Position numbers and translations under genes: made by a program. The notes beneath the pieces were generated by a model. The model made no database searches and was not told the origin of the DNA. It was given only the letters and a program-made list of their open reading frames with translations. Shown piece by piece: positions 1 through 8,952 of a DNA stretch of 64,000 nt (positions are counted from its first letter, which is position 1; every line of letters begins with the position of its first letter). This stretch comes from PALSA-911 sp963743035 (GTDB lineage Bacteria; Pseudomonadota; Alphaproteobacteria; Acetobacterales; Acetobacteraceae): positions 62,001 to 126,000 of the forward strand of contig CAVUOB010000004.1 of assembly GCA_963743035.1 (NCBI GenBank), written 5' to 3'.

Positions 1-305
1 TCCAGGATCGCCGGGTAGTGCTGGATCACGGCCATCGACAGGCTGACGGTGCAGGGAATGCCGAGCGCGTCGATGGTGTCGAACAGCCGCCACAGCCCGA
101 CGCGGTTGCCGTAATCGCGCTGGGAGTAGCCGAGCACGTCCGGCCAGGGGGAACGCGGCCAGGGTTCGCGGGTGCGCAAGAAGCGCGGGTGGTACTCGTA
201 GTGCTCGATGTTCGGCGCCACCCAGAGCGCGACCCGGGCGCCGTTCGGCCATCGCAGGGGCGGCCGGTGGAGGATGGGCGAATAGCCGAGCAGGTCGGGT
301 TCCAC
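1..305 (-). CDS. Polysaccharide deacetylase family protein (5' part; runs off the window)
   Basis: Only the first 101 codons are present, because the gene continues beyond base 1. The GTG start at 305 is chosen because an AAGGAG ribosome site lies 7 bases upstream and the reading frame is protein-like from there. The visible N-terminus (V-E-P-D-L-L-G-Y-S, then R-W-P-N-G-A-R-V-A-L-W-V and later D-Y-G-N-R-V-G-L-W-R-L) resembles the NodB-like deacetylases of the allantoinase PuuE type, which open with a strand ending in W-V-x-x-N and a G-x-R-x-G-x-W-R segment. The catalytic metal-binding motifs would lie outside the window, so substrate and activity cannot be judged. The family hydrolyses N-acyl or amide bonds in sugars or ureides. 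Confidence in the family is fair; the specific function is unknown. Confidence 0.6.
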   Translation of the reverse strand, partial: MEPDLLGYSPILHRPPLRWPNGARVALWVAPNIEHYEYHPRFLRTREPWPRSPWPDVLGYSQRDYGNRVGLWRLFDTIDALGIPCTVSLSMAVIQHYPAIL

Positions 306-606
306 GGCGGCAATCTCCTTGCGGCATTTGGGCGGCATTTGGGCGGCAATCGAGTGTTCAGGGTTATAGCGGATTGCGCCCGGCGCCAACTCTGCCGGAC
401 GCGGGATCGGGCCGGACCGACGGCCAGGATTCGCCGGAAACCTCGCGCGGCGCCGCTCGCGAGGTGGTGAAGTTTTTATCGCGGTCCGGTTCGGGTCCAG
501 CCCCGGCACCCTGGTAGACTTGCCGAATGACGGCCGAGTCGGATGCACCGGCCCGGCAGCCCAAGCCCACCAGCCGAATCCGCGTTGATATGGAGAAACC
601 TAGCCG
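306..606. other. Intergenic region between divergent genes
   Basis: About 300 bases separate the deacetylase (minus strand) from the small lipoprotein (plus strand), so it should hold both promoters. The only clear structure is a short tandem repeat at 321-350: an 11-base unit GCGGCATTTGG twice, followed by a partial third copy. No convincing -35/-10 pair or terminator was recognised. Confidence 0.5.
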
Positions 607-882
607 ATGCGAAAACTCATGAAAGGGAAAGGCCGCGCCGCCGTTACCCTGCTCGCAGGGGGCCTGCTCGCCGGCTGCGGCACCGATTCAACGGATCGCG
701 TGCAAGGCGGGGCCGCCGCCGGCGCCGCCACCGGCGCGGGGATCGGCCTGATCGGGGGCCCGGTGGGCGTGGTGGTCGGCGGCGTGATCGGCGGCGGCGC
801 CGGCGCTATCACCGGCGCGACCGTGCCCGCGCGCGACATGAACATGGGCACCCCGCCCTGGAGCGACAAAAAGACGGACTGA
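607..882 (+). CDS. Small glycine-zipper lipoprotein
   Basis: This 91-residue protein has a short basic N-terminus (MRKLMKGKGR), a hydrophobic stretch and a lipobox L-A-G-C with the acylated cysteine at residue 24, so it should be exported and lipidated by the Lgt/LspA pathway. Residues about 34-70 are almost entirely Gly, Ala, Val and Ile with GxxxG spacing, a glycine-zipper segment like those in small outer-membrane proteins of the SlyB/YMGG type, followed by a short polar tail. A GGAGA ribosome site lies at 591-595. It is convergent with the CBS gene 25 bases downstream. Its function is not known; envelope association is the only supported statement. Confidence 0.75.
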   Translation: MRKLMKGKGRAAVTLLAGGLLAGCGTDSTDRVQGGAAAGAATGAGIGLIGGPVGVVVGGVIGGGAGAITGATVPARDMNMGTPPWSDKKTD

Positions 883-907
883 AGAAGCGCCGGGAGTGTC
901 TGCCGCC

Positions 908-1336
908 TCAGGCGGCGACATAGGCCTTCAGGCTGTCCACCTCCAGCGCCTGCTGCATGATCCGCGCCTTCACCACGTCGCCGATGCTGATGATGCCGAT
1001 CATCTTGTCGTCCTGAACGATCGGCAGATGCCGGAAGCGGCCCTCGGTCATCATTTCCATGGCCTCGGCGACCGTTGTGCGCGGCGTACCCGTGCGCGGG
1101 TATTGCGTCATGAATTGCGCGGCCGGCATCTCCAGCGCCGCCGCCCCATGCATGCCGAGCGCGCCGACCACATCGCGCTCGCTGATGATCCCGAGCAACT
1201 GGCCCGCTTGGTTCAACACCGGCACGGCGCCGATCCGGCGCTCCGCCAGCATGCGAACGAGTTCCGCGACACTGGCGCCATCTCGGATCGAAACGACCTC
1301 GCTGCCTTTATGCTTGAGGATCGCTGCAACAGTCAT
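908..1336 (-). CDS. CBS-domain pair protein
   Basis: This 142-residue soluble protein consists of little more than two CBS motifs. The first spans about residues 8-62 and ends in G-I-I-S-E-R-D-V-V, and the second spans about 75-130 and ends in G-I-I-S-I-G-D-V-V. Such stand-alone Bateman modules bind adenosyl nucleotides (AMP, ATP, NAD or SAM) and act as energy or stress sensors. The typical stand-alone alphaproteobacterial form has the same length and a similar C-terminal tail. No partner domain is fused and no neighbouring enzyme is obviously its target, so the regulated process is unknown. It is transcribed alone, converging on the lipoprotein gene. Confidence 0.85.
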   Translation of the reverse strand: MTVAAILKHKGSEVVSIRDGASVAELVRMLAERRIGAVPVLNQAGQLLGIISERDVVGALGMHGAAALEMPAAQFMTQYPRTGTPRTTVAEAMEMMTEGRFRHLPIVQDDKMIGIISIGDVVKARIMQQALEVDSLKAYVAA

Positions 1337-1560
1337 GGCTTACCTCCCTGCTCATCCAGCCGGGCGAGGAGCCGCCAACCACCCATTCAAGACCGCGAAT
1401 ACCCTGTCCAGACAGGGGTCATGCCGGACCCGACCGCCCATTCCGCTGCGCCCCGGCACAGCTTCCGGTGAGCGATCAACCTGCGCCTTTGCGGGCCGCG
1501 GATGCAACTGACAGGTGTGCGGTGCAACAAGTCGTGATGGCGCCTCGTGTTGGCCGACAG

Positions 1561-3321
1561 CTAATCCGCCGCCGCCGGCGTGAGCTGGGTCGCGACCAGG
1601 GCGGCGAAGCGCCCGCCGCGGGCCAGCAATTGCGCAAAACTGCCGCGCTCGGCGATGTGCCCGGCCTCGAACAGCAGAATCTCGTCGGCGTTGCGCACGG
1701 TGGACAGGCGATGGGCGATGATGAAGGTGGTGCGCCCCGCCATCAGCGTCGCCAAGGCCTTGCCGACGCGCGCCTCGGTTGCGGCGTCCAGGGCGCTGGT
1801 CGCCTCGTCCAGGATCAGGATCGGCGGGTCCTTCAGCAACGCACGGGCGATCGCCAGGCGCTGGCGCTGGCCGCCGGACAGCGTGCTGCCACGCTCGCCG
1901 ATCAGCGTGTTGTAGCCCTGCGGCTGGCGGATGATGAATTCATGCGCATCGGCCAGCTGGCAGGCCCGCTCCAGCTCCGCGTCGGTCGCGTCCGGGCGGC
2001 CGATCAGCAGGTTCTCGCGGATCGTGCGGTTGAACAGCAGGCTTTCCTGAAACACCACGCCGATGGCGCCGCGCAGGCTTTCCAGCGTGACGTCGCGCAG
2101 ATCCTGGCCATCGATCAGGATCCGCCCGGAGGACGGGTCCCATAGCCGCTGCAGCAGGGCCATCGTGGTGGACTTGCCGGCGCCGGTCTGCCCGACCAGC
2201 GCCACCGTGGTCCCGGGGCGGGCGATGAAGTCGCAATCGGTCAGGATGTTCGGCCCGCCCGGATAGGCGAAGCTGACATGCTCGAACACCACCTCGCCGT
2301 TCCTGGCCTGCAGCGCCACCGCGTCCGGCTTCTCCGGCACCGAGCTGCGGGCGTCCAGGATGGCGAAGAACTCCTCCAGCGCCGGCAGGCGGAAGAACAG
2401 GGTCGCGGCGAAGGAGATCGCCGATTCCAGCCGGCCGATCAGCAGCGTGGCGATGCCCATGAACGAGACGATCTCGCCCACCGTGGCCTCACCCTGCACG
2501 TGCAGCAGCGTGCCGACAGCGACGATGACGATGACCGCGATCGTGCTGGTCGCCCGGGTCAGCACATTGACCAGCGCCCACCAGTTCAGCACCGGCAGCT
2601 GGTGGCGGATGAACTCGTTGGCGATGTCGCGGAACAGCCGGGTCTCGGCCGACAGGCGGCTGAAGGACTGCACCACCATCACATTGGTCAGCGCGTCCTG
2701 CGCCGTGCCGGACAGGGCGGAATTGATTTTTTCCGCCTCCCGCTGGCCGGCCTCGGTGCGCCGGATCACCAGCGCGGTGACCACGGCGGACACCAGCACC
2801 AGCACGATCAGCACCGAGGCGAGCTTCCAGTTGATGAACAGCGTCATCGGCAGCAGCACCAGCACCGACAGGATCGTCGCCAGGTGGTCGCGGAAGAAGG
2901 TCAGCCAGACCCCGAACAGCGATTCCGATCCGGCGATCATCGCCTTGATCAGCCGGCCGGACTGGGTGTCGCCATAGAAGGACAGCGGCAGGGACAGGAC
3001 ATGGCCGTAGTACCGGCTCATCGCCTGCAATCGGTTGCGATGCGCCAGACGCTCCGCCTGCAACGCCACCGCGGCGTTGGCGGCGATCCCGCCGATGCCG
3101 ACCGCGGCCCAGATGCCGAGCAGCAGGGCGGCCTGCTGCCACAATTCCGCGCGCGGCAATTCGGCGGAGTGGGTCAGCAATTCGATCACCCGGCCGAACA
3201 GCACGGGGTCGATGAAATGCAGCGTGGCGACCGCCATGTTGGCCAGGCCCAGGAACGACGCGACCTTGAGGTCGGCGCCCAGCAGCAGCAGCACCCGCGC
3301 ATAGGTCTTCAGAAATCGCAT
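1561..3321 (-). CDS. Glucan-exporter-type ABC transporter, fused permease/ATPase (NdvA/ChvA class)
   Basis: This is a 586-residue half-transporter with six membrane segments in residues 20-300 and an ATPase domain in 340-580. Walker A is GQTGAGKST at 377-385, the signature LSGGQ at 481-485, and Walker B ILILDEATSALD at 501-512. The N-terminus, beginning MRFLKTYARVLLLLGAD with an I-D-P-V-L-F-G-R-V-I segment, matches the style of the cyclic beta-1,2-glucan exporters NdvA/ChvA, whose usual length is about 590. It would work as a homodimer in the inner membrane. No glucan synthase (ndvB) is nearby, so the exported substrate is inferred from family only; a lipid or peptide exporter of the same class is the alternative. 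Confidence 0.8.
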   Translation of the reverse strand: MRFLKTYARVLLLLGADLKVASFLGLANMAVATLHFIDPVLFGRVIELLTHSAELPRAELWQQAALLLGIWAAVGIGGIAANAAVALQAERLAHRNRLQAMSRYYGHVLSLPLSFYGDTQSGRLIKAMIAGSESLFGVWLTFFRDHLATILSVLVLLPMTLFINWKLASVLIVLVLVSAVVTALVIRRTEAGQREAEKINSALSGTAQDALTNVMVVQSFSRLSAETRLFRDIANEFIRHQLPVLNWWALVNVLTRATSTIAVIVIVAVGTLLHVQGEATVGEIVSFMGIATLLIGRLESAISFAATLFFRLPALEEFFAILDARSSVPEKPDAVALQARNGEVVFEHVSFAYPGGPNILTDCDFIARPGTTVALVGQTGAGKSTTMALLQRLWDPSSGRILIDGQDLRDVTLESLRGAIGVVFQESLLFNRTIRENLLIGRPDATDAELERACQLADAHEFIIRQPQGYNTLIGERGSTLSGGQRQRLAIARALLKDPPILILDEATSALDAATEARVGKALATLMAGRTTFIIAHRLSTVRNADEILLFEAGHIAERGSFAQLLARGGRFAALVATQLTPAAAD

Positions 3322-3415
3322 ATCGTCATCCGTGCTTGATAGCCCGAGGGACTTATAGCCCAGCAGTCTGCGGCAAGGCTGTGGCGGGAAAGCGGCAGGC
3401 AGCGTCGTAAAGAGG

Positions 3416-4277
3416 TCAGCAGGGCCGGCTGGCCATCTTCAGCGACGGCTCGACGAATTCCTGCTGCGCGGCGACAATGAGGATCTCGCGCGAGCCGGCC
3501 TCGGCGGTGCGGCGCAGCAGGCCATGCACCGAGGATCCGGCCGCCTCCAGCGCCTGCGCGACACTGCCGCTCTGCATCCGGTGGAACAGGAACAAGGCCG
3601 CGATGGCGTCGCCGGCGCCATTGAGCTGCACCGGCAGGCGGGGGGTGCGCAGCAGATGGAAGGCGCCGCCCTCCGCCGCCAGCAGGTCGATGCAGTCGGC
3701 CGGCGTGTCCTCGGTGTCCAGGCTGGTCAGCAGGACCGCGCGCGGGCCGGGCGCGTGCATCATGGCCTGCAATTGCGTGACCGCCTGCTTGGCGCGATCG
3801 AGCGTCGAGCAGTCGATGCCCGTCAGACGCTCCAGCTCGAACCGGTTCGGGGTGGCGATGTCGGCCTGCGGCAGGGCACGCTGGCGGAGCATCTCCTCGA
3901 TCCCCGGGCGGACATAGACGCCGGTATCGTCGTCGCCGATCACGGGATCGCAGCAATAGAGCATGCCGGGATTGGCGGCAGCGGACGCGCATCACGGCAT
4001 CGAGCACCGCCGCGCCGATGCCGGCATCGCCCATGTAGCCCGACAGTACCGCATCGCAGCGCTCCAGCGCGCCGCGCCGGTCGATCCCATCCACCAGCGC
4101 GCGCACGTTCTCCCCGGTGAAGACCTGGCCGGTCCAGTCGCCATAGCCGGTGTGGTTGGAGAACTGCACGGTGTTGATCGCCCAGACCTCCGCGCCCAGG
4201 CGCTGCAGCGGAAACACCGCGCTGGCATTGCCGACATGGCCATAGGCGACCCAGGACTGGATGGACAGGATGTTCAT
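3416..4277 (-). pseudogene. pdxY: Pyridoxal kinase PdxY, interrupted by one extra base
   Basis: The first 99 codons (MNILSIQSWVAYGHVGNASA) encode a typical PdxY N-terminus, including the H-V-G-N-S/A segment that contacts pyridoxal. The last 180 codons, in the next frame, encode the rest, including C-D-P-V-I-G-D and the C-terminal anion-hole motif L-N-G-A-G-D. The frames meet at about 3980, where removing a single base (the A at 3980, a T in the gene) gives the expected V-R-A-A-N-P-G-M-L-Y-C-C-D-P. The total would then be about 286 residues, normal for the family. PdxY phosphorylates pyridoxal in the vitamin B6 salvage pathway. As written the product is truncated; a sequencing error is a likely explanation. 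It is divergent from the old yellow enzyme gene. Confidence 0.85.
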
Positions 4278-4427
4278 GCGGACCCGGCGCCCAATTCTTT
4301 CAAAATCAGTTCCTTCGCAACAAGTACCGGTACAGGGCGCACCGCTTTCCCGCAACCGGGTTGGATTGCCATCGCCCTGGCTTGCCTGTATCGGCGGGCG
4401 CCACGTCACAACGATGGAAGACCCAAG

Positions 4428-5510
4428 ATGGCCGCCAATCCGCTCCTGTTCCAGCCGATCAGCTTCCGCTCCGTCACCGCCCGCAACCGCATCGCGGTGG
4501 CCCCAATGTGCCAATATTCCGCCGAGGACGGCACTGCCAATGATTGGCATGTGCAGCATCTGGGCGCGCGCGCCTTTGGCGGCGCCGGCATCGTATTCGT
4601 GGAGGCGACGGCGGTCGCCGATATCGGCCGCATCACGCCGGGCTGCCTCGGCGCCTATCGCCCCGAGCACGCGGCAGCTCTGCGTCGGCTCGCCGGCGTG
4701 ATCGCGGCTTCCGGCGCGGTGCCGGCGATCCAGATCGCCCATGCCGGCCGCAAGGCGAGCTGCGCCGTGCCCTGGGAAGGCGGCGCCCCGATCGCGCCGG
4801 ACGCGGGCGGCTGGGTGCCGGTAGCGCCGAGCCCGGTGCCGTTCACGCCCGGCGCGGTGACCCCGATCCAGCTCTCCCAGGCCGACATCGCCGGCGTGGT
4901 CGCGAGCTTCGCCGACACCGCGAAGATGGCGCTGGACGCCGGCTTCAAGGTGCTGGAAGTGCATGGCGCGCACGGCTATCTCGCGCATTCCTTCCTGTCG
5001 CCGATCAGCAACCAGCGCAATGACCAGTACGGCGGCGACCTGATCGGGCGCACCCGCTTCCTGATGGAGACGCTGGACGCCGTGCGCGCGGTATGGCCGG
5101 CGGAACTGCCGCTGTTCGTGCGCCTGTCCTGCGTGGACTACATGCTGGGCGGCCTGACCATCGACGACACCGTCGAGGTCAGCCGCATGCTGAAGGCGCG
5201 CGGCGACGTGGACCTGGTCGATTGTTCCTCGGGCGGGGTGTCGCCGGATGCGCGCATCCCCTCGCTGCATCCGGGGTACCAGGTGCCGTTCGCGGATGCG
5301 ATCCGCCACGGCGCCGGCATTCCCACCGGCGCGGTCGGGCTGATCACCAAGGCCGAGCATGCCGAGGAGATCCTGGGCAACCAGCGCGCCGACCTGGTGT
5401 TCCTGGCGCGCGTGCTGCTCGGTGACCCGTCCTGGCCGATCCGCGCGGCGATGACGCTGGGCGCGAAGCCGCCGGTGCCGAACCAGTATCTGCGCGGGAC
5501 CTTCCACTAG
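4428..5510 (+). CDS. Old yellow enzyme family ene-reductase (YqjM class)
   Basis: This is a 360-residue FMN-dependent TIM-barrel NADPH oxidoreductase that reduces activated alkenes such as enones. Class-defining features are the M-C-Q-Y-S-A motif with Cys28, which marks the thermophilic-like YqjM class, the substrate-binding H-A-G-R-K-A at 105-110, and the V-H-G-A-H-G-Y-L segment at 178-185 followed by S-P-I-S-N-Q-R-N-D-Q-Y-G-G. The ATG at 4428 has a weak AAG upstream but fits the usual N-terminus (L-F-Q-P-I-S-F-R-S-V-T-x-R-N-R). It stands alone, diverging from pdxY and converging on phoB. The physiological substrate is unknown. Confidence 0.9.
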   Translation: MAANPLLFQPISFRSVTARNRIAVAPMCQYSAEDGTANDWHVQHLGARAFGGAGIVFVEATAVADIGRITPGCLGAYRPEHAAALRRLAGVIAASGAVPAIQIAHAGRKASCAVPWEGGAPIAPDAGGWVPVAPSPVPFTPGAVTPIQLSQADIAGVVASFADTAKMALDAGFKVLEVHGAHGYLAHSFLSPISNQRNDQYGGDLIGRTRFLMETLDAVRAVWPAELPLFVRLSCVDYMLGGLTIDDTVEVSRMLKARGDVDLVDCSSGGVSPDARIPSLHPGYQVPFADAIRHGAGIPTGAVGLITKAEHAEEILGNQRADLVFLARVLLGDPSWPIRAAMTLGAKPPVPNQYLRGTFH

Positions 5511-5529
5511 GCAAAAGCCGGCCGCAGCG

Positions 5530-5617
5530 CCCTCACCCTTCCCAGCCCCTTCGGGCTAGGCCCTTCCCCTCTCCCGCAAGCGGGAGAGGGTGCCGAGCGC
5601 AGCGAGGCGGGTGAGGG
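5530..5617. repeat. Nested inverted repeat between convergent genes (REP-like, possible bidirectional terminator)
   Basis: The outer arms are CCCTCACCC (5530-5538) and GGGTGAGGG (5609-5617). The inner arms form a perfect 11-base stem, CCCTCTCCCGC (5567-5577) and GCGGGAGAGGG (5580-5590), separated by AA. It fills the gap between the convergent oye and phoB genes. The combination of CCCTCACCC ends and a CTCTCCCGC core is the kind of dispersed intergenic repeat common in GC-rich proteobacteria; copy number cannot be judged from one window. It could terminate transcription from both sides. Confidence 0.65.
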
Positions 5618-5644
5618 TCGCGGCTCCGGCAGAGCCAACGCCGT

Positions 5645-6361
5645 TCAGATTACTTCGGTATCCAGCGCGTAGCCGGCGGCGCGCACGGTGCGGACAACGT
5701 CGAGCTCGCCCTCGGCGTTCATCGATTTGCGCAGGCGGCGGATATGCACGTCCACGGTGCGCGGCTCCACGTGGATATCCGGGCCCCAGACGGCATCCAG
5801 CAGTTCCTCGCGGGAGAATACCCGCCTGGGATGCTGCATGAAGAACTCCAGCAGGCGGAATTCGGTGGGGCCGACATGGATCGGCCGGCCGTTGCGCTGC
5901 ACCCGGTGTGCCGACAGGTCCAGGGTGATGTCATGGAACGTCAGCTGGCCCTTGGCCGGCACCGAGTTGGACCGGCGCAGCAAGGCGCGCATCCGCGCCA
6001 GCAGCGCGTCCATGCTGAACGGCTTGGTGATGTAGTCGTCGGCGCCGGTGTTCAGCCCGCGCACCGCATCCTGATCCTCGGTCCGTGCGGTGACCATGAT
6101 CACCGGCAGGTCCCTTGTCACCGTGCGCCGGCGGATCTGCCGGCACACCTCGATCCCCGACATCACCGGCAGCATCCAGTCGAGCAGCACCAGATCGGGC
6201 TGATTCTCGGCGATGCGGGTCAGCGCCTCCTGCCCGTCCGCCGCCTCGTCGACGCGGAAGCCCTGTTTTTCCAAATTGTAGCGCAGCATGGTCGCCAGCG
6301 CCGCCTCATCCTCGACGACCAGCACCAGGGGTTTAGACAAATTGGCGGTGCCGTCGAGCAT
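5645..6361 (-). CDS. phoB: Phosphate regulon response regulator PhoB
   Basis: The 238-residue protein has an N-terminal receiver domain with the acidic pair E17-D18, phospho-acceptor D61 (in L-L-D-W-M-L-P), T91 and K113. A winged-helix OmpR-type DNA-binding domain covers about 138-236. It activates Pho regulon promoters when phosphorylated by PhoR. The ATG at 6361 is preferred because AAGGGA lies upstream; a GTG at 6415, overlapping the phoU stop as GTGA, would add 18 residues and cannot be excluded. It is the last gene of the pstSCAB-phoU-phoB operon. The histidine kinase phoR is not in the window. Confidence 0.93.
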   Translation of the reverse strand: MLDGTANLSKPLVLVVEDEAALATMLRYNLEKQGFRVDEAADGQEALTRIAENQPDLVLLDWMLPVMSGIEVCRQIRRRTVTRDLPVIMVTARTEDQDAVRGLNTGADDYITKPFSMDALLARMRALLRRSNSVPAKGQLTFHDITLDLSAHRVQRNGRPIHVGPTEFRLLEFFMQHPRRVFSREELLDAVWGPDIHVEPRTVDVHIRRLRKSMNAEGELDVVRTVRAAGYALDTEVI

Positions 6362-6411
6362 CGAGGATCCCTTTGGTTGGCTGAAGGCTTGTTCTGACAG
6401 CAAGGTCCGGC

Positions 6412-7134
6412 TCACTCGTCCTTGGGCCGAACGACGGCATAGGCGGACATGTCGCCCTTCGGACGCGCCTGCGTGATCACTTCGCCCTTGACCGTGTAAT
6501 AGACGGTCTCGGCGATGTTGGTGGCGTGGTCGCCGATGCGTTCCAGGTTCTTGGCAATGAACAGCAGATGCGTGCAGGACGTGATGCTGCGCGGATCTTC
6601 CATCATGTAGGTGATCAGCTCGCGGAAGATCGTGTTGTAGAGATCATCGATCGCCTCATCCGAGTTCCATACCTGCAGCGCCTTGTCGGCGTCATCCTCG
6701 CCGATCGCGTCGATGACGATCTTGAGGCTCTCCTGCACCAACACCGCCATATGGCTGATGCCGGACAGGCTGAACGGCAGCCGGACCTGGCTCAACACGA
6801 TGCTGCGCTTGGCGACATTGGCGGCATAATCGCCGATCCGCTCCAGGCCGCCGGTGATCTTCAGCGCGGAAACGACCCGGCGCAGGTCTCCGGCCATCGG
6901 CTGGCGCAACGCCAGCATGCGGATGACGAACTGTTCCACCTCCTGCTCCAGGGCGTCGACCTTGGCGTCCTGCTCGATCACCTGCGCCGCCGTGGAGGAG
7001 TCGCGGGCCACGACGGCCTCGGCGGCGGACGCCACCTGGCTTTCGACGATCCCGCCCATTTCCGCGACGAGGCCGTACAGATGCTTGAGTTCCTGGTCAA
7101 AGCTCTTGACCATATGTTCCGAAGTGTCGGCCAT
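6412..7134 (-). CDS. phoU: Phosphate transport system regulator PhoU
   Basis: This 240-residue all-helical protein has the two PhoU repeats. Typical segments are D-Q-E-L-K-H-L near the N-terminus, R-R-V-V-S-A-L-K-I-T-G-G-L-E-R-I-G-D-Y-A in the first half and A-K-N-L-E-R-I-G-D-H-A-T-N-I-A-E in the second. The two E-R-I-G-D boxes bind the metal cluster. PhoU damps signalling from the Pst transporter to PhoR when phosphate is plentiful. It lies 19 bases downstream of pstB and 50 bases upstream of phoB, the standard order in alphaproteobacteria. Length and motifs are normal. Confidence 0.95.
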   Translation of the reverse strand: MADTSEHMVKSFDQELKHLYGLVAEMGGIVESQVASAAEAVVARDSSTAAQVIEQDAKVDALEQEVEQFVIRMLALRQPMAGDLRRVVSALKITGGLERIGDYAANVAKRSIVLSQVRLPFSLSGISHMAVLVQESLKIVIDAIGEDDADKALQVWNSDEAIDDLYNTIFRELITYMMEDPRSITSCTHLLFIAKNLERIGDHATNIAETVYYTVKGEVITQARPKGDMSAYAVVRPKDE

Positions 7135-7153
7135 GACGATGTCTTGCTCCCGT

Positions 7154-8053
7154 TCAGCCGAACCGGCCGGTGATGTATTCCTGCGTCCGCCGTTCCCGCG
7201 GCGCGGTGAACAGCTTCGCGGCGCTGTCCACTTCGACCATCTCGCCGAGATAGAAGAACGCCACCTGGTCGGCGCAGCGCGCCGCCTGCTGCATGTTGTG
7301 GGTCACGATGGCGATGGTGAAATCGTGCTTCAGCTCGTCGATCAGCTCCTCGATCTTCAGGGTGCTGATCGGGTCCAGCGCGCTGGTCGGCTCGTCCAGC
7401 AGGATCACCTCCGGGCGTACCGCGATGGTGCGCGCGATGCACAGGCGCTGCTGCTGGCCGCCCGACAGGCCCATGGCGGAGGTATGGAGCCGGTCTTTCA
7501 CCTCGCCCCACAGCGCGCCGCGGGTCAGCGACCATTCCACACGCTCGTCCATCGCGGTCTTGGACAGTTTCTCGTGCAGCTTCACGCCGAAGGCGATGTT
7601 CTCGTAGATGGTCATCGGGAACGGCGTCGGCTTCTGGAACACCATGCCGACCCGCGAGCGCAGCGCGTTCAGGTCGAAGCCGGGCTCGATGATGTTATCG
7701 CCGTCCATCAACACCTGGCCGGTTGCGCGCTGGCCGGGATAGAGGTCGTACATGCGGTTCAGCACGCGCAGCAGCGTGGACTTGCCGCAGCCGGAGGGGC
7801 CGATCATGCCAGTGACCTGGCGCGCCGGAAAATCGAGGTTGATGTCCTTCAGCGCGCGGTGGCTGCCGTAATAGAAATCCAGGCCGCGGATGGCGATGCG
7901 GGCCGGGTTCAGCCCGCTCGCCGGGTTCGCCTGCAGGTCGCCGAGGCCGGCCGGCCGGGCGCCCGTGGCGGGAGTATCCGTGCTGCTTGTCGTGGTGCTC
8001 ATGACATTCTTTCGCGAAGGTTGGCCGGATGCCGGCTGGGCCGCATCGTTCAT
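7154..8053 (-). CDS. pstB: Phosphate ABC transporter ATP-binding protein PstB
   Basis: This 299-residue ATPase has Walker A GPSGCGKST at 85-93, signature LSGGQ at 196-200 and Walker B VILLDE at 216-221. The Pst-specific Q-loop region V-F-Q-K-P-T-P-F-P-M-T-I-Y-E-N is also present. The first 50 residues are a low-complexity Ser/Thr/Pro extension not needed for the fold; starting at the internal Met18 (8002) would remove a third of it. The start at 8053 lies one base after the pstA stop, supporting translational coupling. It powers phosphate import through PstA/PstC. Confidence 0.95.
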   Translation of the reverse strand: MNDAAQPASGQPSRKNVMSTTTSSTDTPATGARPAGLGDLQANPASGLNPARIAIRGLDFYYGSHRALKDINLDFPARQVTGMIGPSGCGKSTLLRVLNRMYDLYPGQRATGQVLMDGDNIIEPGFDLNALRSRVGMVFQKPTPFPMTIYENIAFGVKLHEKLSKTAMDERVEWSLTRGALWGEVKDRLHTSAMGLSGGQQQRLCIARTIAVRPEVILLDEPTSALDPISTLKIEELIDELKHDFTIAIVTHNMQQAARCADQVAFFYLGEMVEVDSAAKLFTAPRERRTQEYITGRFG

Positions 8054-8054
8054 C

Positions 8055-8948
8055 TCATTTGCCCCCGCGCAACAGGACGCGCGCCAGGATGTTGATCGCC
8101 AGCACGCCGAAGGTGATCAGCAGGGCGCCGACCCAGGCAAGCTGGACCCAGTCGTCGAAGGCGGAACCGGCATACTGGTAGATAGTCACCGGCAGGCTCG
8201 ACATCGGCTTGGTCAGGCTGAGCGACCAGTTGAGGTTGCCCAGGCTGGTGAACAGCAGCGGCGCGGTCTCGCCGGCCACGCGGGCCAGAGCCAGCAGGAT
8301 GCCGGTGACGATGCCGTCCTTCGCCGCACGATAGCAGATCAGCACGATCATCTTCCATTTCGGCGCGCCGAGCGCGACCGCGGCCTCGCGCATCGCCGTC
8401 GGGATCAGGCTGAGCATGTCTTCGGTGGTGCGGACCACGATCGGGATCACGATTACCGCCAGGGCGATGCAGCCGGCCAGGCCGGAGAAGCCGCCGAACG
8501 GGGCGACGACCAACTGATAGATGAACAGGCCGATCAGGATGGACGGCGCGGACAGCAGCACGTCGGAGACGAAGCGCACCGCGTTGCCGAGCATCGAACC
8601 GCGGGCGTATTCGGCCAGATAGGTGCCGACCAGCAGCCCGACCGGGGTTCCTATGGCGACGCCGATCACGGTCTGGATCAGACTGCCGACGATGGCGTTG
8701 AGCAACCCGCCATTGGAGCCGGGCGGCTTGGTCATCTCGGTGAAGACGGACAGCCCGATGCCGCTGAAGCCGCGGATCAGCAGCGTGGCCAGGATCGAGG
8801 CCAGCAGCAACAGGCCGAGGCCGGTCGCCGCGAAGCAGAGCGCCTTGACCACCCGGTCGCTGCGCTTGCGCCGGCGGCCGAGCGCCTCGGCGATCTTCAT
8901 GTTCTTGGACGGACCGGAAGCGGAGCCGGCCGTGAGGGTTGCGCTCAT
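8055..8948 (-). CDS. pstA: Phosphate ABC transporter permease PstA
   Basis: This 297-residue inner-membrane protein has about six transmembrane helices and the BPD-transporter coupling loop near residues 195-225 (R-E-A-A-V-A-L-G-A-P-K-W-K). The family signature G-T-P-V-G-L-L-V-G-T-Y-L-A-E-Y occurs in the second quarter. It forms the phosphate channel with PstC. It starts four bases after the pstC stop (TGA then ATG), so the two are tightly coupled. Confidence 0.95.
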   Translation of the reverse strand: MSATLTAGSASGPSKNMKIAEALGRRRKRSDRVVKALCFAATGLGLLLLASILATLLIRGFSGIGLSVFTEMTKPPGSNGGLLNAIVGSLIQTVIGVAIGTPVGLLVGTYLAEYARGSMLGNAVRFVSDVLLSAPSILIGLFIYQLVVAPFGGFSGLAGCIALAVIVIPIVVRTTEDMLSLIPTAMREAAVALGAPKWKMIVLICYRAAKDGIVTGILLALARVAGETAPLLFTSLGNLNWSLSLTKPMSSLPVTIYQYAGSAFDDWVQLAWVGALLITFGVLAINILARVLLRGGK

Positions 8949-8952
8949 CGGA

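Noticed and set aside
901..916. GCCGCCT/AGGCGGC repeat at the lipoprotein-CBS junction as a terminator
   Set aside because: The loop is a single base and the right arm is inside the CBS coding end; too weak to call.
3309..5507. Very long open frame (over 700 codons) on the minus strand opposite the old yellow enzyme gene
   Set aside because: It is the antisense shadow of a real gene in high-GC DNA; only its middle part coincides with the genuine pdxY N-terminus. Its sequence is Arg/Asp/His-rich with no domain.
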